IMG/VR virus record: IMGVR_UViG_3300021375_000018
Location: 23,119 to 87,118 of that record
DNA: 64,000 bases
Source: a virus
Strand: one strand, 5' to 3'
Under the pieces are notes generated by a model, which worked only from the letters and a program-made list of their open reading frames with translations, ran no database searches and was not told where the DNA came from. Numbering within the stretch: position 1 is the first letter of the stretch; every line of letters starts with the position of its first letter. Made by a program: the position numbers and the translations under genes. Positions 19,129 through 27,015 of this stretch are shown in pieces.

Positions 19129-19635
19129 CTACTTCGAGTATATTATTACAAAGCTATTAAAAAGATCTATATTTGGGGTTGAGTCCCAACCTAGACCACT
19201 TCTTATTCCGTTAAAGTTAGATTTATGAGAGTCATCTGAGTGTTTTGCTTGCGTTACTAGTACTTTTTCTCCACTCCACGAAGGTATTGTATAAGATAAA
19301 GTTATCTGCTCTGTCAACCGTGTATAGGAAGTCCAACCTTCACTTCCCCACTGATTAATATAACCAACGTTATCTGTAGTTATATCTTCTAAGTTGCTTA
19401 TGTCGCTGCCATATTGAAGTTGAAACGTTATATTATGAAAATTATTCGAGTTATAGCTTCCAACTGTTGTAAATTCATAAATAACATAATCTGATCCGCT
19501 TTCTGGCGTATAAGAAATTTGTGATCCTGTGACATTTTGCCATGAGCCTGTTGTTAATCCAATTTGTGTTATAGTAGTCTTAGCTACTTTTATGTTTTTT
19601 TTAAACTCATCTTTGTTTTTTAGTAAGTGTGTCAT
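19129..19635 (-). CDS. Asp-box-related beta-rich protein, paralogue 3
   Basis: The 168-residue protein starts MTHLLKNKDEFKKNIKV and has VTGSQISYTPESGSDYVIYEF in common with its neighbours (shown here by shared blocks ISYTP and YVIYEF). The Asp-box equivalent (SNLEDITTDNVGYINQW) is degenerate. As the first gene of this antisense operon it has TATAAATA on the minus strand at 19682-19675, about 40 bases before the ATG, which resembles a T4 late promoter. Function is unknown. Confidence 0.5.
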   Translation of the reverse strand: MTHLLKNKDEFKKNIKVAKTTITQIGLTTGSWQNVTGSQISYTPESGSDYVIYEFTTVGSYNSNNFHNITFQLQYGSDISNLEDITTDNVGYINQWGSEGWTSYTRLTEQITLSYTIPSWSGEKVLVTQAKHSDDSHKSNFNGIRSGLGWDSTPNIDLFNSFVIIYSK

Positions 19636-19655
19636 TTATAAACTTTCAAATTTTC

Positions 19656-19686
19656 GTGTAAATTTATTTTTATTTATTTATAATTA
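19656..19686 (+). promoter_or_regulatory. Phage promoter, GTGTAAAT-N15-TATAATTA
   Basis: Family-type promoter in the divergent gap between the antisense paralogue cluster and thyX. It lies 18 bases before the thyX ATG. Confidence 0.65.
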
Positions 19687-19704
19687 TACAAAACAGGAGA
19701 TTAA

Positions 19705-20415
19705 ATGAAGCATTATTTATATAATGACAAAGTTGGTTCAATAGAGCTGATTGATCATATGGGAAGTGATATTACTGTAGTTAATTCTGCAAGAGTTTCT
19801 TACGGTGTGCATAAAAAAGAGTTAGACAACAAAGATAAGAAGTTAATAAGCTATTTAATTAAACATAAACACACATCAACTTTAGAACATAATATAGCAA
19901 CTTTTAGAATTAAAGTGCCTTTATTTATTAGAAGTCAGCATCATAGGCACAGAACATGGAGCTATAATGAAATATCAAGAAGATATACAGAATTCAACAT
20001 GGAGTTTTATGAACCTGAATCATTCAGAACTCAACACAAAATTAATAGACAAGCGTCTAATAATGAGTTAATTAATCCTAATATTATTTCAAAAGAAATA
20101 ACAACTTTAATGACAGCTGATGTCCCTGTATTTACTTTAAGTGAAGCTGTTAAATATCATCATAATCAAAGTATTAACTTGTATAATAGAATGCTGGATT
20201 TAGGTGTGAGTAAAGAGCAAGCAAGAGGAGTTTTACCACAAAATTTATATACTGAGTATTATGCAACAGCTAACTTGAATAATATATTAAAGTTTGTTGG
20301 ATTAAGATCTCACGAAGGAGCACAATGGGAAATACAAAAGCTTTCAGATTATATGTTAGAATTAATAAGAGGAATTTGGCCTGTTGTAGTTGACAGCTAT
20401 ATAAAAAATGTGTAA
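19705..20415 (+). CDS. thyX: Flavin-dependent thymidylate synthase ThyX
   Basis: The 236-residue protein carries the diagnostic ThyX motif as RHRTWSYNEISRRYT, preceded by VPLFIRSQHH and followed by a FRTQHKINRQAS segment. ThyX makes dTMP from dUMP using FAD and methylene-folate, without the DHFR needed by ThyA. dUMP would come from the phage dUTPase and dCMP deaminase. Length and motif order are normal. The ribosome site AGGAG is strong. Confidence 0.92.
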   Translation: MKHYLYNDKVGSIELIDHMGSDITVVNSARVSYGVHKKELDNKDKKLISYLIKHKHTSTLEHNIATFRIKVPLFIRSQHHRHRTWSYNEISRRYTEFNMEFYEPESFRTQHKINRQASNNELINPNIISKEITTLMTADVPVFTLSEAVKYHHNQSINLYNRMLDLGVSKEQARGVLPQNLYTEYYATANLNNILKFVGLRSHEGAQWEIQKLSDYMLELIRGIWPVVVDSYIKNV

Positions 20416-20440
20416 AAACAAAAAAAGATTATTATAATAA
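20410..20440 (+). promoter_or_regulatory. Phage promoter, GTGTAAAA-N15-TATAATAA
   Basis: Family-type promoter whose upstream box overlaps the end of thyX. It precedes the small-gene operon starting at 20479. Confidence 0.6.
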
Positions 20441-20478
20441 CTTAATAATATTTACCATTAGCAAAGAAGGATTTTGAA

Positions 20479-20850
20479 ATGGATAAAAATTTACTGCTAG
20501 AAAGCCATAAAGACTTAGAGATTATTCTTGTTAGATGTAGGATTATGATAGAAGACAGAGAAGATCCTACTGTGCTTGATATAATGACAGAAATGAGAGC
20601 GTTAGAAGGTATTGTAACAGTTAGACAGACAAGACCTATAAGCGACACAGTAACAAACAATGGTCATAGAATAATAGAGCTTAATGTATCATATCTTCCA
20701 ACTTTTATAGAAGGAAAAAACTCACAAAAAAAGCTTGTTAAAGTTTCGAAAGAATTTAAGAGTGTTGAGGGTATTGATATGGTAAAAGTTATAGAACATG
20801 ATAATGATATAATAAACGCAAGACTAACAAAATCACCACTTATATTATAA
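20479..20850 (+). CDS. Hypothetical protein, alpha/beta
   Basis: I do not recognise this 123-residue protein. It begins with an acidic helix (MDKNLLLESHKDLEIILVRC), followed by alternating strands and helices (EGIVTVRQTRPIS, HRIIELNVSYLP, GIDMVKVIEHD) compatible with a ferredoxin-like fold. It has a good AAGGA site and forms an operon with the next small genes and MazG-like proteins. Confidence 0.6.
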   Translation: MDKNLLLESHKDLEIILVRCRIMIEDREDPTVLDIMTEMRALEGIVTVRQTRPISDTVTNNGHRIIELNVSYLPTFIEGKNSQKKLVKVSKEFKSVEGIDMVKVIEHDNDIINARLTKSPLIL

Positions 20851-20859
20851 GGAGAAAAA

Positions 20860-21093
20860 ATGAAATCAAATAAGTTAGATGATACAGTTGTATCACATAT
20901 TGCAAAGTTGCTACAAGTAGCTTTATTAACTGGAACAGACATTATTGATCACATGAGAATGATTAGACTATCCCAACATACACAAGACAATTCGGTCTTA
21001 GTATTAGAAGAAGAGTATAGAAAAATATTTGATAATACAATTGAAGTTATGATTGAAAATGCAAATAAAACATCTAGCGATGAAAGTATATAA
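20860..21093 (+). CDS. Small conserved helical phage protein
   Basis: The 77-residue, probably all-helical protein contains LDDTVVSHIAKLLQVALLTG and TDIIDHMRMIRL, a pattern I associate with small conserved phage proteins of unknown function. It has an AAGGAG ribosome site, and its end overlaps the MazG-like gene that follows. No function can be inferred beyond the nucleotide-metabolism neighbourhood. Confidence 0.65.
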   Translation: MKSNKLDDTVVSHIAKLLQVALLTGTDIIDHMRMIRLSQHTQDNSVLVLEEEYRKIFDNTIEVMIENANKTSSDESI

Positions 21094-21478
21094 ATTGAAA
21101 AAGTCTGATGATATGTTAGAACAAATATTTAATAATAGAGAATCTTTTATGCACTTAATAAAAGAAAAATATACGAAAGCTTATCCAACATGGCCTGTTG
21201 ATTTATCTTTAAAGCAGTCACAAACTGTTTGTAGAGAAACAGCTTTAAAAGGAGTTGAAGAAATGTTTGAAGCTTTAGGACATCTTAAGAACTGGAAACC
21301 TCATAGACAAACCGATATGCCTGAAATTGATCGTGAAGAATTTTTAGAAGAAATTGTTGATGCTTTTAATTATTTTTTTAGTTTAATAATTCTTATAGGC
21401 GTAGATGTTGAAGAGTTTTACAAAGCTTTTAAGAAAAAAGACAAAGTTATTAGAGACCGTATTTTAAACGGATACTAA
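21080..21478 (+). CDS. MazG/dUTPase-like all-alpha NTP pyrophosphohydrolase
   Basis: I chose the ATG at 21080, which overlaps the previous gene by 14 bases; a TTG at 21053 would add nine residues. The roughly 132-residue protein has the all-alpha NTP-PPase pattern: ETALKGVEEMFEALGHL (ExxE metal site), then EEFLEEIVDAFNYFFSL (second acidic helix), then KKDKVIRDRILNGY. The last motif is typical of dimeric dUTPase/MazG-like phage enzymes. It would hydrolyse a (d)NTP, perhaps dUTP, to the monophosphate. A trimeric dUTPase is also present, so the substrate may differ. Confidence 0.72.
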   Translation: MKVYKLKKSDDMLEQIFNNRESFMHLIKEKYTKAYPTWPVDLSLKQSQTVCRETALKGVEEMFEALGHLKNWKPHRQTDMPEIDREEFLEEIVDAFNYFFSLIILIGVDVEEFYKAFKKKDKVIRDRILNGY

Positions 21479-21480
21479 CT

Positions 21481-22125
21481 ATGATCAAGCTTGAACAAAT
21501 TTACTATGAAAATAAATTTAGAGCTTCAAGCTTAACTAGGTTAATTTGGAAAGATATAATAGAAGAAGAAGTTATTTATTTTCTAGGACTAATGAAAAAG
21601 TTTTATTTAAACATAACTTTAGACTCTGTTGGCTATACGTTAATTATTTTTGATTCGTTGTTGTTTAAAAGAAAGACTGTAGAAAAAAAGATTATATACA
21701 ACCACTACTTTTTTAATAATTTAATGACATCAATAACTATTGATATTACGTTTAATAATCATAATAAGTATATGATTGTTAAAGATCAAACAAGATTTTT
21801 TTACTCAGAAAGCGATAACTTTGATCCTGGTATTGTTGATTGTAGTATTGAAGTAAATTGTTCAGTACAGTCAGTTAACGAATTCAAGAAAAGTCTATTA
21901 CCATCGCTGTCAAGAGAAGTGCAATATTCAATATTAAGAAATATAAATGGTATTTCTCTTGAAAGTGAAAATAGAATATTAAACTTCGCAGAATTTGAAT
22001 ACTTTTTATTATATACAGAAATATCTCAAAAAGATTTTATTGGGTATATTAACAAAGTTGTAAAAGAAAAAAGCACTAAAAAAGACATAATTTCAATATA
22101 CAAACAGATAAAAGGGATTAAATGA
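21481..22125 (+). CDS. Hypothetical protein
   Basis: I do not recognise this 214-residue protein. It is rich in aromatic residues and beta-prone stretches in the middle (YTLIIFDSLLFKRK, SITIDITFNNHNKYMIV) with helical ends. It lies between two MazG-like genes, 2 bases after the first and overlapping the second by 4 bases, so it is surely co-translated with them. No catalytic motif stands out. Confidence 0.6.
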   Translation: MIKLEQIYYENKFRASSLTRLIWKDIIEEEVIYFLGLMKKFYLNITLDSVGYTLIIFDSLLFKRKTVEKKIIYNHYFFNNLMTSITIDITFNNHNKYMIVKDQTRFFYSESDNFDPGIVDCSIEVNCSVQSVNEFKKSLLPSLSREVQYSILRNINGISLESENRILNFAEFEYFLLYTEISQKDFIGYINKVVKEKSTKKDIISIYKQIKGIK

Positions 22126-23063
22126 ACTTTAATAACTTGCTAGAAAAACATAAAGAATTTACTAAAGACTACTATACAACAGACCTGCTTTTAGACAAAC
22201 AAAAAGAAGAATTGCTAAAAACTTTATGTCTTGCGCTTCATCATGAAGTATCACAAATAGTATCAGCAACTAACTTTAAAGTATTTGATAAGTCTACATA
22301 CGAGACTAATAAAAATAAAGTAATATATAACTCAGTAGACTCTTTTAGATATATTTTAGCTATATTAGGCCTTTACAACATATCATCAGATGAATTTATA
22401 GAAGCGTATAAAGAAAAAGATCTTTATCTAAAGAAAAGAAAACATTTGAAACAACAAATTGAAGGTCAACCTGTAGCAATAATTGACATTGATGATATCT
22501 TATGTGAATTTAGAGCTTACTTTAATGAATGGTTATATAAAACATATAATATAAAAATAGATAAAAACAGTACCTCATATTATTCTTCTAAAGAAGTTAA
22601 AGATTATGGAATGAGTCCAGAAGGTGTTTTTGAAAGCTTTATCCAAGAAGATCAACTTTTAAATATACCTGCGATATATGATTCCATTGAAGCAATTAAT
22701 ATATTAAAAGAAAACAATTATTACATTCAGTTGCTTACAAGTAGACCTGAAGAAAATTTAAAATGTAAATATCAAACGTACATGTGGTTAGACAATAACG
22801 GGATTAGTTTTGACAGCTTGGCTTTTGCTTCTGAGAAGTACATATGGGTTGCAAAGCAAAGTTATTATACTACAGGTGATGTAAAGTTTGCTATAGATGA
22901 TAGTCCTAAACATTCAATGGAATACGCTACACATGATATTGATGTTTTAATGCCTAATTTACCATACAATAAGAATGTATCACATGAAAACGTTAAGATA
23001 TTTGAAAGAAATGAAATGACATGTTTGATAAAAAGAATTATTAAAAAGTGTAAATCAATATAA
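22122..23063 (+). CDS. MazG-like domain fused to a HAD-family nucleotidase
   Basis: Residues 1 to about 105 form an all-alpha region resembling a MazG-like fold (LCLALHHEVSQIV, then SVDSFRYILAILGLYN, then FIEAYKEKDLYLKKRK). Residues about 115-310 are a HAD phosphatase: AIIDIDDILCEF (nucleophile Asp), LLTSRPEENL (motif II), and VKFAIDDSPKH (motif IV). The first part would make a nucleoside monophosphate from an NTP and the second could remove the last phosphate, like 5'(3')-deoxyribonucleotidases. The MazG half has weak acidic motifs, so its activity is uncertain; the HAD half looks intact. Confidence 0.7.
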   Translation: MNFNNLLEKHKEFTKDYYTTDLLLDKQKEELLKTLCLALHHEVSQIVSATNFKVFDKSTYETNKNKVIYNSVDSFRYILAILGLYNISSDEFIEAYKEKDLYLKKRKHLKQQIEGQPVAIIDIDDILCEFRAYFNEWLYKTYNIKIDKNSTSYYSSKEVKDYGMSPEGVFESFIQEDQLLNIPAIYDSIEAINILKENNYYIQLLTSRPEENLKCKYQTYMWLDNNGISFDSLAFASEKYIWVAKQSYYTTGDVKFAIDDSPKHSMEYATHDIDVLMPNLPYNKNVSHENVKIFERNEMTCLIKRIIKKCKSI

Positions 23064-23078
23064 AAAAAATTATAATAA
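23048..23078 (+). promoter_or_regulatory. Phage promoter, GTGTAAAT-N15-TATAATAA
   Basis: Perfect match to the family consensus. Its upstream box overlaps the last codons of the MazG-HAD gene, and it drives the ThyX-like gene at 23106. Confidence 0.7.
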
Positions 23079-23105
23079 AAACACAATAAACAAGGAGAAT
23101 AAAAA

Positions 23106-24080
23106 TTGCCTATTAATAATAAATTAGATCCTGTAAAATTACCAATGAAACTTAAATTCAATCAAGAAGTAAAAACAAAATTTATAAACAATCTTGATTC
23201 TTTAAATATAGAGTTAATTGAAGGTCCAACTAGACATCAAGCAATGAATATTGCATGGAATATGACTAAAGCAACTTGGGCTGATGATCCTTCATTAACA
23301 CAATTAAGTCCATTCCAACTTAAAGAAGCATCTCAAAATCTACAAGATGTATTAAACTTTAGAGCACTTCCTACTCCTATGGAATGTCTAGGCTTTACAT
23401 TTAAAATCAGCGGAATTGATACTCAAACTGTTACTCATTTAATTAGACATAGAGCAGGATCATTTGCTGCACAGTGCACAGGTGATAGAGATCTTAGATT
23501 TGACAATATTTTAGTTCCTGAATCTGTAGAAAATTCAACTTTTTATAATAGATTTCAAAAAATTGCTAACGATGCAAAAAAACTATACGCAGACATGACA
23601 GATAGTAAGTGTATCTCAATGATGGACGCTCGAGTAATTCTTCCTAAATGCACAGAAACATTTTACATTGCTAGATTCAATCTTAAAGATTTGATTGGGT
23701 TTATCAAACAACGTCAAGATGTTCAAATTCAACCTGAGGTTGATAACATAATTGCAACAAGAATTGCGAGATTAGTTGTTGATAGAATTCCTGAAGTTTC
23801 TACATGTTTAGACTTTGAAAAACCTGATATGCACTATGTTCGAACATTTAGAGTTGAAATGCCTAATGGCGAGTATACTTCAAGAGGCACTAACTTGTAC
23901 CAACCAGAACCTAAAAATGATTTATTTGAATATAACGTGAATGATTCTATTTATCAATGTAGAAGAGAAGAGCTCAACGGAGATGTTCCTACAGATAACT
24001 CTAAAAACTTTACAATTATGTGGAACAAAGACGTACAATATATTAGTAATATTAAGAAACAATTTGAGGTGACCCTATGA
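23106..24080 (+). CDS. Divergent ThyX-superfamily protein
   Basis: The start is a TTG preceded by AAGGAG; no ATG fits. The 324-residue protein has a ThyX-like core: FTFKISGIDTQTVTHLIRH followed by RHRAGSFAAQCTGDRDLRF, where canonical ThyX has RHRxxSxNExSxRYT. RHR and Ser are kept, but the Asn-Glu and Ser-x-Arg-Tyr part is replaced. A later ARVILPKCTETFYIARFNLK and IKQRQDVQIQ match the helices that follow in ThyX. Substrate contacts must therefore differ. It may act on another pyrimidine nucleotide or transfer a different one-carbon group. The next gene starts inside its last codons. Confidence 0.7.
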   Translation: MPINNKLDPVKLPMKLKFNQEVKTKFINNLDSLNIELIEGPTRHQAMNIAWNMTKATWADDPSLTQLSPFQLKEASQNLQDVLNFRALPTPMECLGFTFKISGIDTQTVTHLIRHRAGSFAAQCTGDRDLRFDNILVPESVENSTFYNRFQKIANDAKKLYADMTDSKCISMMDARVILPKCTETFYIARFNLKDLIGFIKQRQDVQIQPEVDNIIATRIARLVVDRIPEVSTCLDFEKPDMHYVRTFRVEMPNGEYTSRGTNLYQPEPKNDLFEYNVNDSIYQCRREELNGDVPTDNSKNFTIMWNKDVQYISNIKKQFEVTL

Positions 24081-24523
24081 AAATTTATTTAGCAAGTGGA
24101 TGGTTTAATCCAGCGCAAGCAGAAGAATTAACACAATTAGAAAGAATATTTGACGAAAGAGAATCTTTCTTTGATTTAGCGTCACCTAGAAGAATATTTG
24201 TATGTCCTCCAAATGCACCACAATCAGTTCAAGATGACACTTTCAAAGGAAATCTTCATCATATTGAAACAGCTGATTTTGTCCTAGTAAACACTAGAGA
24301 CAAAGATATTGGTACAATTTGGGAAGCTGGTTACGCATACGCTCATAAAAAACCAATCATATATTTTTGTGCTGGCTTACCTGACGGCGCTAAATTTAAT
24401 TTAATGTTAGCTAAAAGCGGAATTAAAGTTTGCACTTCTTTAGAAGAGCTTGAAGTGTATCTTGATAGAGTTATCAAAATACAAGAACTAATAAATGAGC
24501 CTTATAACAAAAGTATAGAGTAA
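24077..24523 (+). CDS. Nucleoside 2-deoxyribosyltransferase-like protein
   Basis: The 148-residue protein matches the family layout: IYLASGWFN at the N-terminus, ADFVLVNTRDKDIGTIWEAG with the nucleophile Glu in WEAGYAYA, then KKPIIYFC. These enzymes exchange or hydrolyse the base of deoxynucleosides, and relatives cleave deoxynucleotides (for example hydroxymethyl-dCMP hydrolases). Here it overlaps the ThyX-like gene by 4 bases, which suggests a linked role in pyrimidine salvage or removal of an unwanted nucleotide. Confidence 0.78.
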   Translation: MKIYLASGWFNPAQAEELTQLERIFDERESFFDLASPRRIFVCPPNAPQSVQDDTFKGNLHHIETADFVLVNTRDKDIGTIWEAGYAYAHKKPIIYFCAGLPDGAKFNLMLAKSGIKVCTSLEELEVYLDRVIKIQELINEPYNKSIE

Positions 24524-24526
24524 ATA

Positions 24527-24745
24527 ATGAGCACAAAATCAACTATATTTCACAACAATAAATTACATTTCTATAAAGATGTTTTTGATGAAGAAAGTGT
24601 ATATCTAGATCTATATGATATAGAAGAAGCGTCTATACAAATATTTACAAATTACTCGTCTAATGATAAAAAAAACAAAATTACTATTAAGATAGAAAAA
24701 AAAGACTTTCAGTCTATTATAGAAAAAATTAAATCAATAAAATAA
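24527..24745 (+). CDS. Small hypothetical protein
   Basis: This 72-residue protein starts MSTKSTIFHNNKLHFYKDVF and has VYLDLYDI and ITIKIEKKDFQSII blocks. The pattern recalls small phage proteins of unknown function with a two-layer beta fold. It lies 3 bases after the deoxyribosyltransferase-like gene. Confidence 0.55.
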   Translation: MSTKSTIFHNNKLHFYKDVFDEESVYLDLYDIEEASIQIFTNYSSNDKKNKITIKIEKKDFQSIIEKIKSIK

Positions 24746-24767
24746 AAAACTAAATTGTGGAGCTAAA

Positions 24768-25751
24768 ATGAGAATAGCAATAACAGGTGAAGACGGCTTT
24801 ATAGCAAGTAACTTAATTAATAAAATAATTGATTTTGACCATTCATTTGTTTCATTAAAAAAACACGCATACTTTTTATCTTCTAGATTAAGTGATACTA
24901 ACGAACCTTGTGTTCATAGTAATACAGAGGAGAATTGGTATAGAACTTTCACTACATTAGACATAGATGTAATTGTTCACAACGCAGCTATTGTAGGAAC
25001 TGATGTTGTTGCTTTAAATGGAAAAGACTCAAACTTAACAAACATTTATGGGACGCAAGTAATTACAAATGCAGCAAATAGAGCAGGTATTTTAAATGTT
25101 TACATAGGCACATCAGTAATATACGACACTAAAATATATCAAGACAAAGAAATAACTGAAGAAAGCGTAGTATTTCCTAGAACTCTTTACGCTATTCAAA
25201 AGCATGCAGGAGAAATGATTGTTAGAAACACAGCAAAAGAGTATCTAGTAATTAGACCTTTATTTGCTTACGGTGGTGAAGGTGATATGAACTCTTTAAT
25301 TGCAAAGTCAATGTTTGCTGTAAAAAACAATATAGAAAAAGTTGACATGTTTTTAGATCCAGAAAAAATAAAAGATTATATGCATGTAATGGATTTTTGT
25401 CACGCAATTATGACTGCTGTAGATTCTAATATTAGAAATAATGATTATAACGTTTCAGCAAACAATCCCTATAAGACTTCAATAATTATTGACAAAGTAC
25501 AAAGTCATATTAATGCTGATCTTAGTAACATTTTAAAATGGCATAAAGAAACTGATTACTTAGGAAATCATAGACTTTCAAGTGATAAATTTAGAAAAGA
25601 TTTTGACTGGAAAAATCAAATATCTTTCGACGAAGGTATAGCAATATCATGGAAGTCAATACAAAATTCTAGTGATGACTATAATCCTTTAAAATACTTA
25701 GAGCAAGCTAAAGAATCAAATATAAATTTAAAAAATTTCTTTCCTAAATAA
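24768..25751 (+). CDS. NAD-dependent epimerase/dehydratase (extended SDR)
   Basis: The 327-residue protein has the Rossmann motif ITGEDGFIASNL at the N-terminus, VIVHNAAIVGTD, YIGTSVIYD and the catalytic YAIQK (Tyr-x3-Lys), as in nucleotide-sugar epimerases and dehydratases. Substrate cannot be told from sequence. No sugar transferases lie next to it in the window. It could modify a sugar nucleotide for DNA or surface glycosylation. It ends the plus-strand block before the antisense zone. Confidence 0.82.
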   Translation: MRIAITGEDGFIASNLINKIIDFDHSFVSLKKHAYFLSSRLSDTNEPCVHSNTEENWYRTFTTLDIDVIVHNAAIVGTDVVALNGKDSNLTNIYGTQVITNAANRAGILNVYIGTSVIYDTKIYQDKEITEESVVFPRTLYAIQKHAGEMIVRNTAKEYLVIRPLFAYGGEGDMNSLIAKSMFAVKNNIEKVDMFLDPEKIKDYMHVMDFCHAIMTAVDSNIRNNDYNVSANNPYKTSIIIDKVQSHINADLSNILKWHKETDYLGNHRLSSDKFRKDFDWKNQISFDEGIAISWKSIQNSSDDYNPLKYLEQAKESNINLKNFFPK

Positions 25752-25754
25752 AAT

Positions 25755-26921
25755 TTACGTTAGCTTGCCGTCTATAATAATTATTTTGTTTTTAAAATAT
25801 TCAAACCATTTATCGACAGCGGGTTTTACGTTTTCAATTAAACTTATTAAAACTTTATTAATGTTATCTTTTTTAAATTTGTTAAATTCTTCTTCGCTTT
25901 CAAGAATCTTAGTCAAATAATCTTCTTCTAAATGTAAACTTAAAAAATAATTACTATATTCATGATTTTTTTTATTTTCAACTATGTCTTGTAATTCTTT
26001 TCTGCTTACGTGAGTATTTTCTAAAAAATTTAATGCATCTTGCTCTGACATATATATAATTTGAGAATATACAGATGCTGAATTGTCACCTGTTAGAAAT
26101 GATTCTTCCATTCCTTTTACTTTAAAAAAACAATCAATTCCCTTATCTTCATGTTCTTCTGGATTGTTATCTGGCATCTTAACTTTATAATTATTTTTAT
26201 TTTTTTTAACTTGTCTAGCCAAAGTTCCAAAAAGATGCATAAAATCGTGAGAAAATAGCCACTTTAAAAAAGATTCTTGTGTATCTTCACTTAGCTTGCT
26301 AATTTTAAATAAACCTCCAGTTGAAGTTTCAAATTCATAGCTAAAGTAACTTGCGTGAATTGAAAGAAAGCAAGGAAGATCATCATCTTTACTTCCACAC
26401 ATTATACTTTTTATTTCGTTGAAAAAAGCTTCTAAGTCTTCTGTTATTTCTTTTTTTGAAAAGTAACCTTTTTGTAGACTAAATCTTAAGTCCCCGTAAG
26501 AAGAATCTTGTACATCACCATATTCATTAGGCTTACCAAGATCATATTCTTCATATTCTTCGTTATTAGAATCTTTGTAAAACTCTATAATATCTTTTTT
26601 TATTAAATTGTAATTAAATTCACTTTTTTCAAGAATATAAATATCCTCTCCCGTTATTGCGTTTTTTTTGTATATACTGTGCTTTTCATGTACGTTAGGA
26701 AAAACATTCTCTAATCTTGTTTGATAATTGTTATCTGGGACTGGAATAGTAATTAAGTGTGCAGGATAATTTAGATTTTTTAAAACACTTTTACCAAAAT
26801 CTGATATTTCACCTTCAAAGCCTTCACCTGCTCTAAACGAATGAATGCTTCTTTCACTAATAAAATTATTTCTCCACTCAATCAATAACTCTTTAAATTC
26901 TCTTCTACTCAACTTATTCAT
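25755..26921 (-). CDS. Targeting-peptide protein, EFKELLxEW family (388 aa)
   Basis: The N-terminus MNKLSRREFKELLIEW, followed by RNNFISE, is shared with genes at 31191, 32349, 33438 and 42986. It ends in an IxE site like those cleaved by the T4 prohead protease. The body is unrecognised. It shares with the 32349 protein a WLFSHDFMHLF segment (HDxxH) and a TGDNSASVYSQI segment, so these two are homologous beyond the leader. The ribosome site is AAGGATTATAA before ATG, conserved in the family. A head-packaged, possibly injected protein is my inference. Confidence 0.55.
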   Translation of the reverse strand: MNKLSRREFKELLIEWRNNFISERSIHSFRAGEGFEGEISDFGKSVLKNLNYPAHLITIPVPDNNYQTRLENVFPNVHEKHSIYKKNAITGEDIYILEKSEFNYNLIKKDIIEFYKDSNNEEYEEYDLGKPNEYGDVQDSSYGDLRFSLQKGYFSKKEITEDLEAFFNEIKSIMCGSKDDDLPCFLSIHASYFSYEFETSTGGLFKISKLSEDTQESFLKWLFSHDFMHLFGTLARQVKKNKNNYKVKMPDNNPEEHEDKGIDCFFKVKGMEESFLTGDNSASVYSQIIYMSEQDALNFLENTHVSRKELQDIVENKKNHEYSNYFLSLHLEEDYLTKILESEEEFNKFKKDNINKVLISLIENVKPAVDKWFEYFKNKIIIIDGKLT

Positions 26922-27015
26922 TTATAATCCTTGTTTGATTTAACAATATATATATTAATCATATAACAAATTATTTTTTACTCGACATACTTACCCTATA
27001 AAGGAGGAATCTTTT

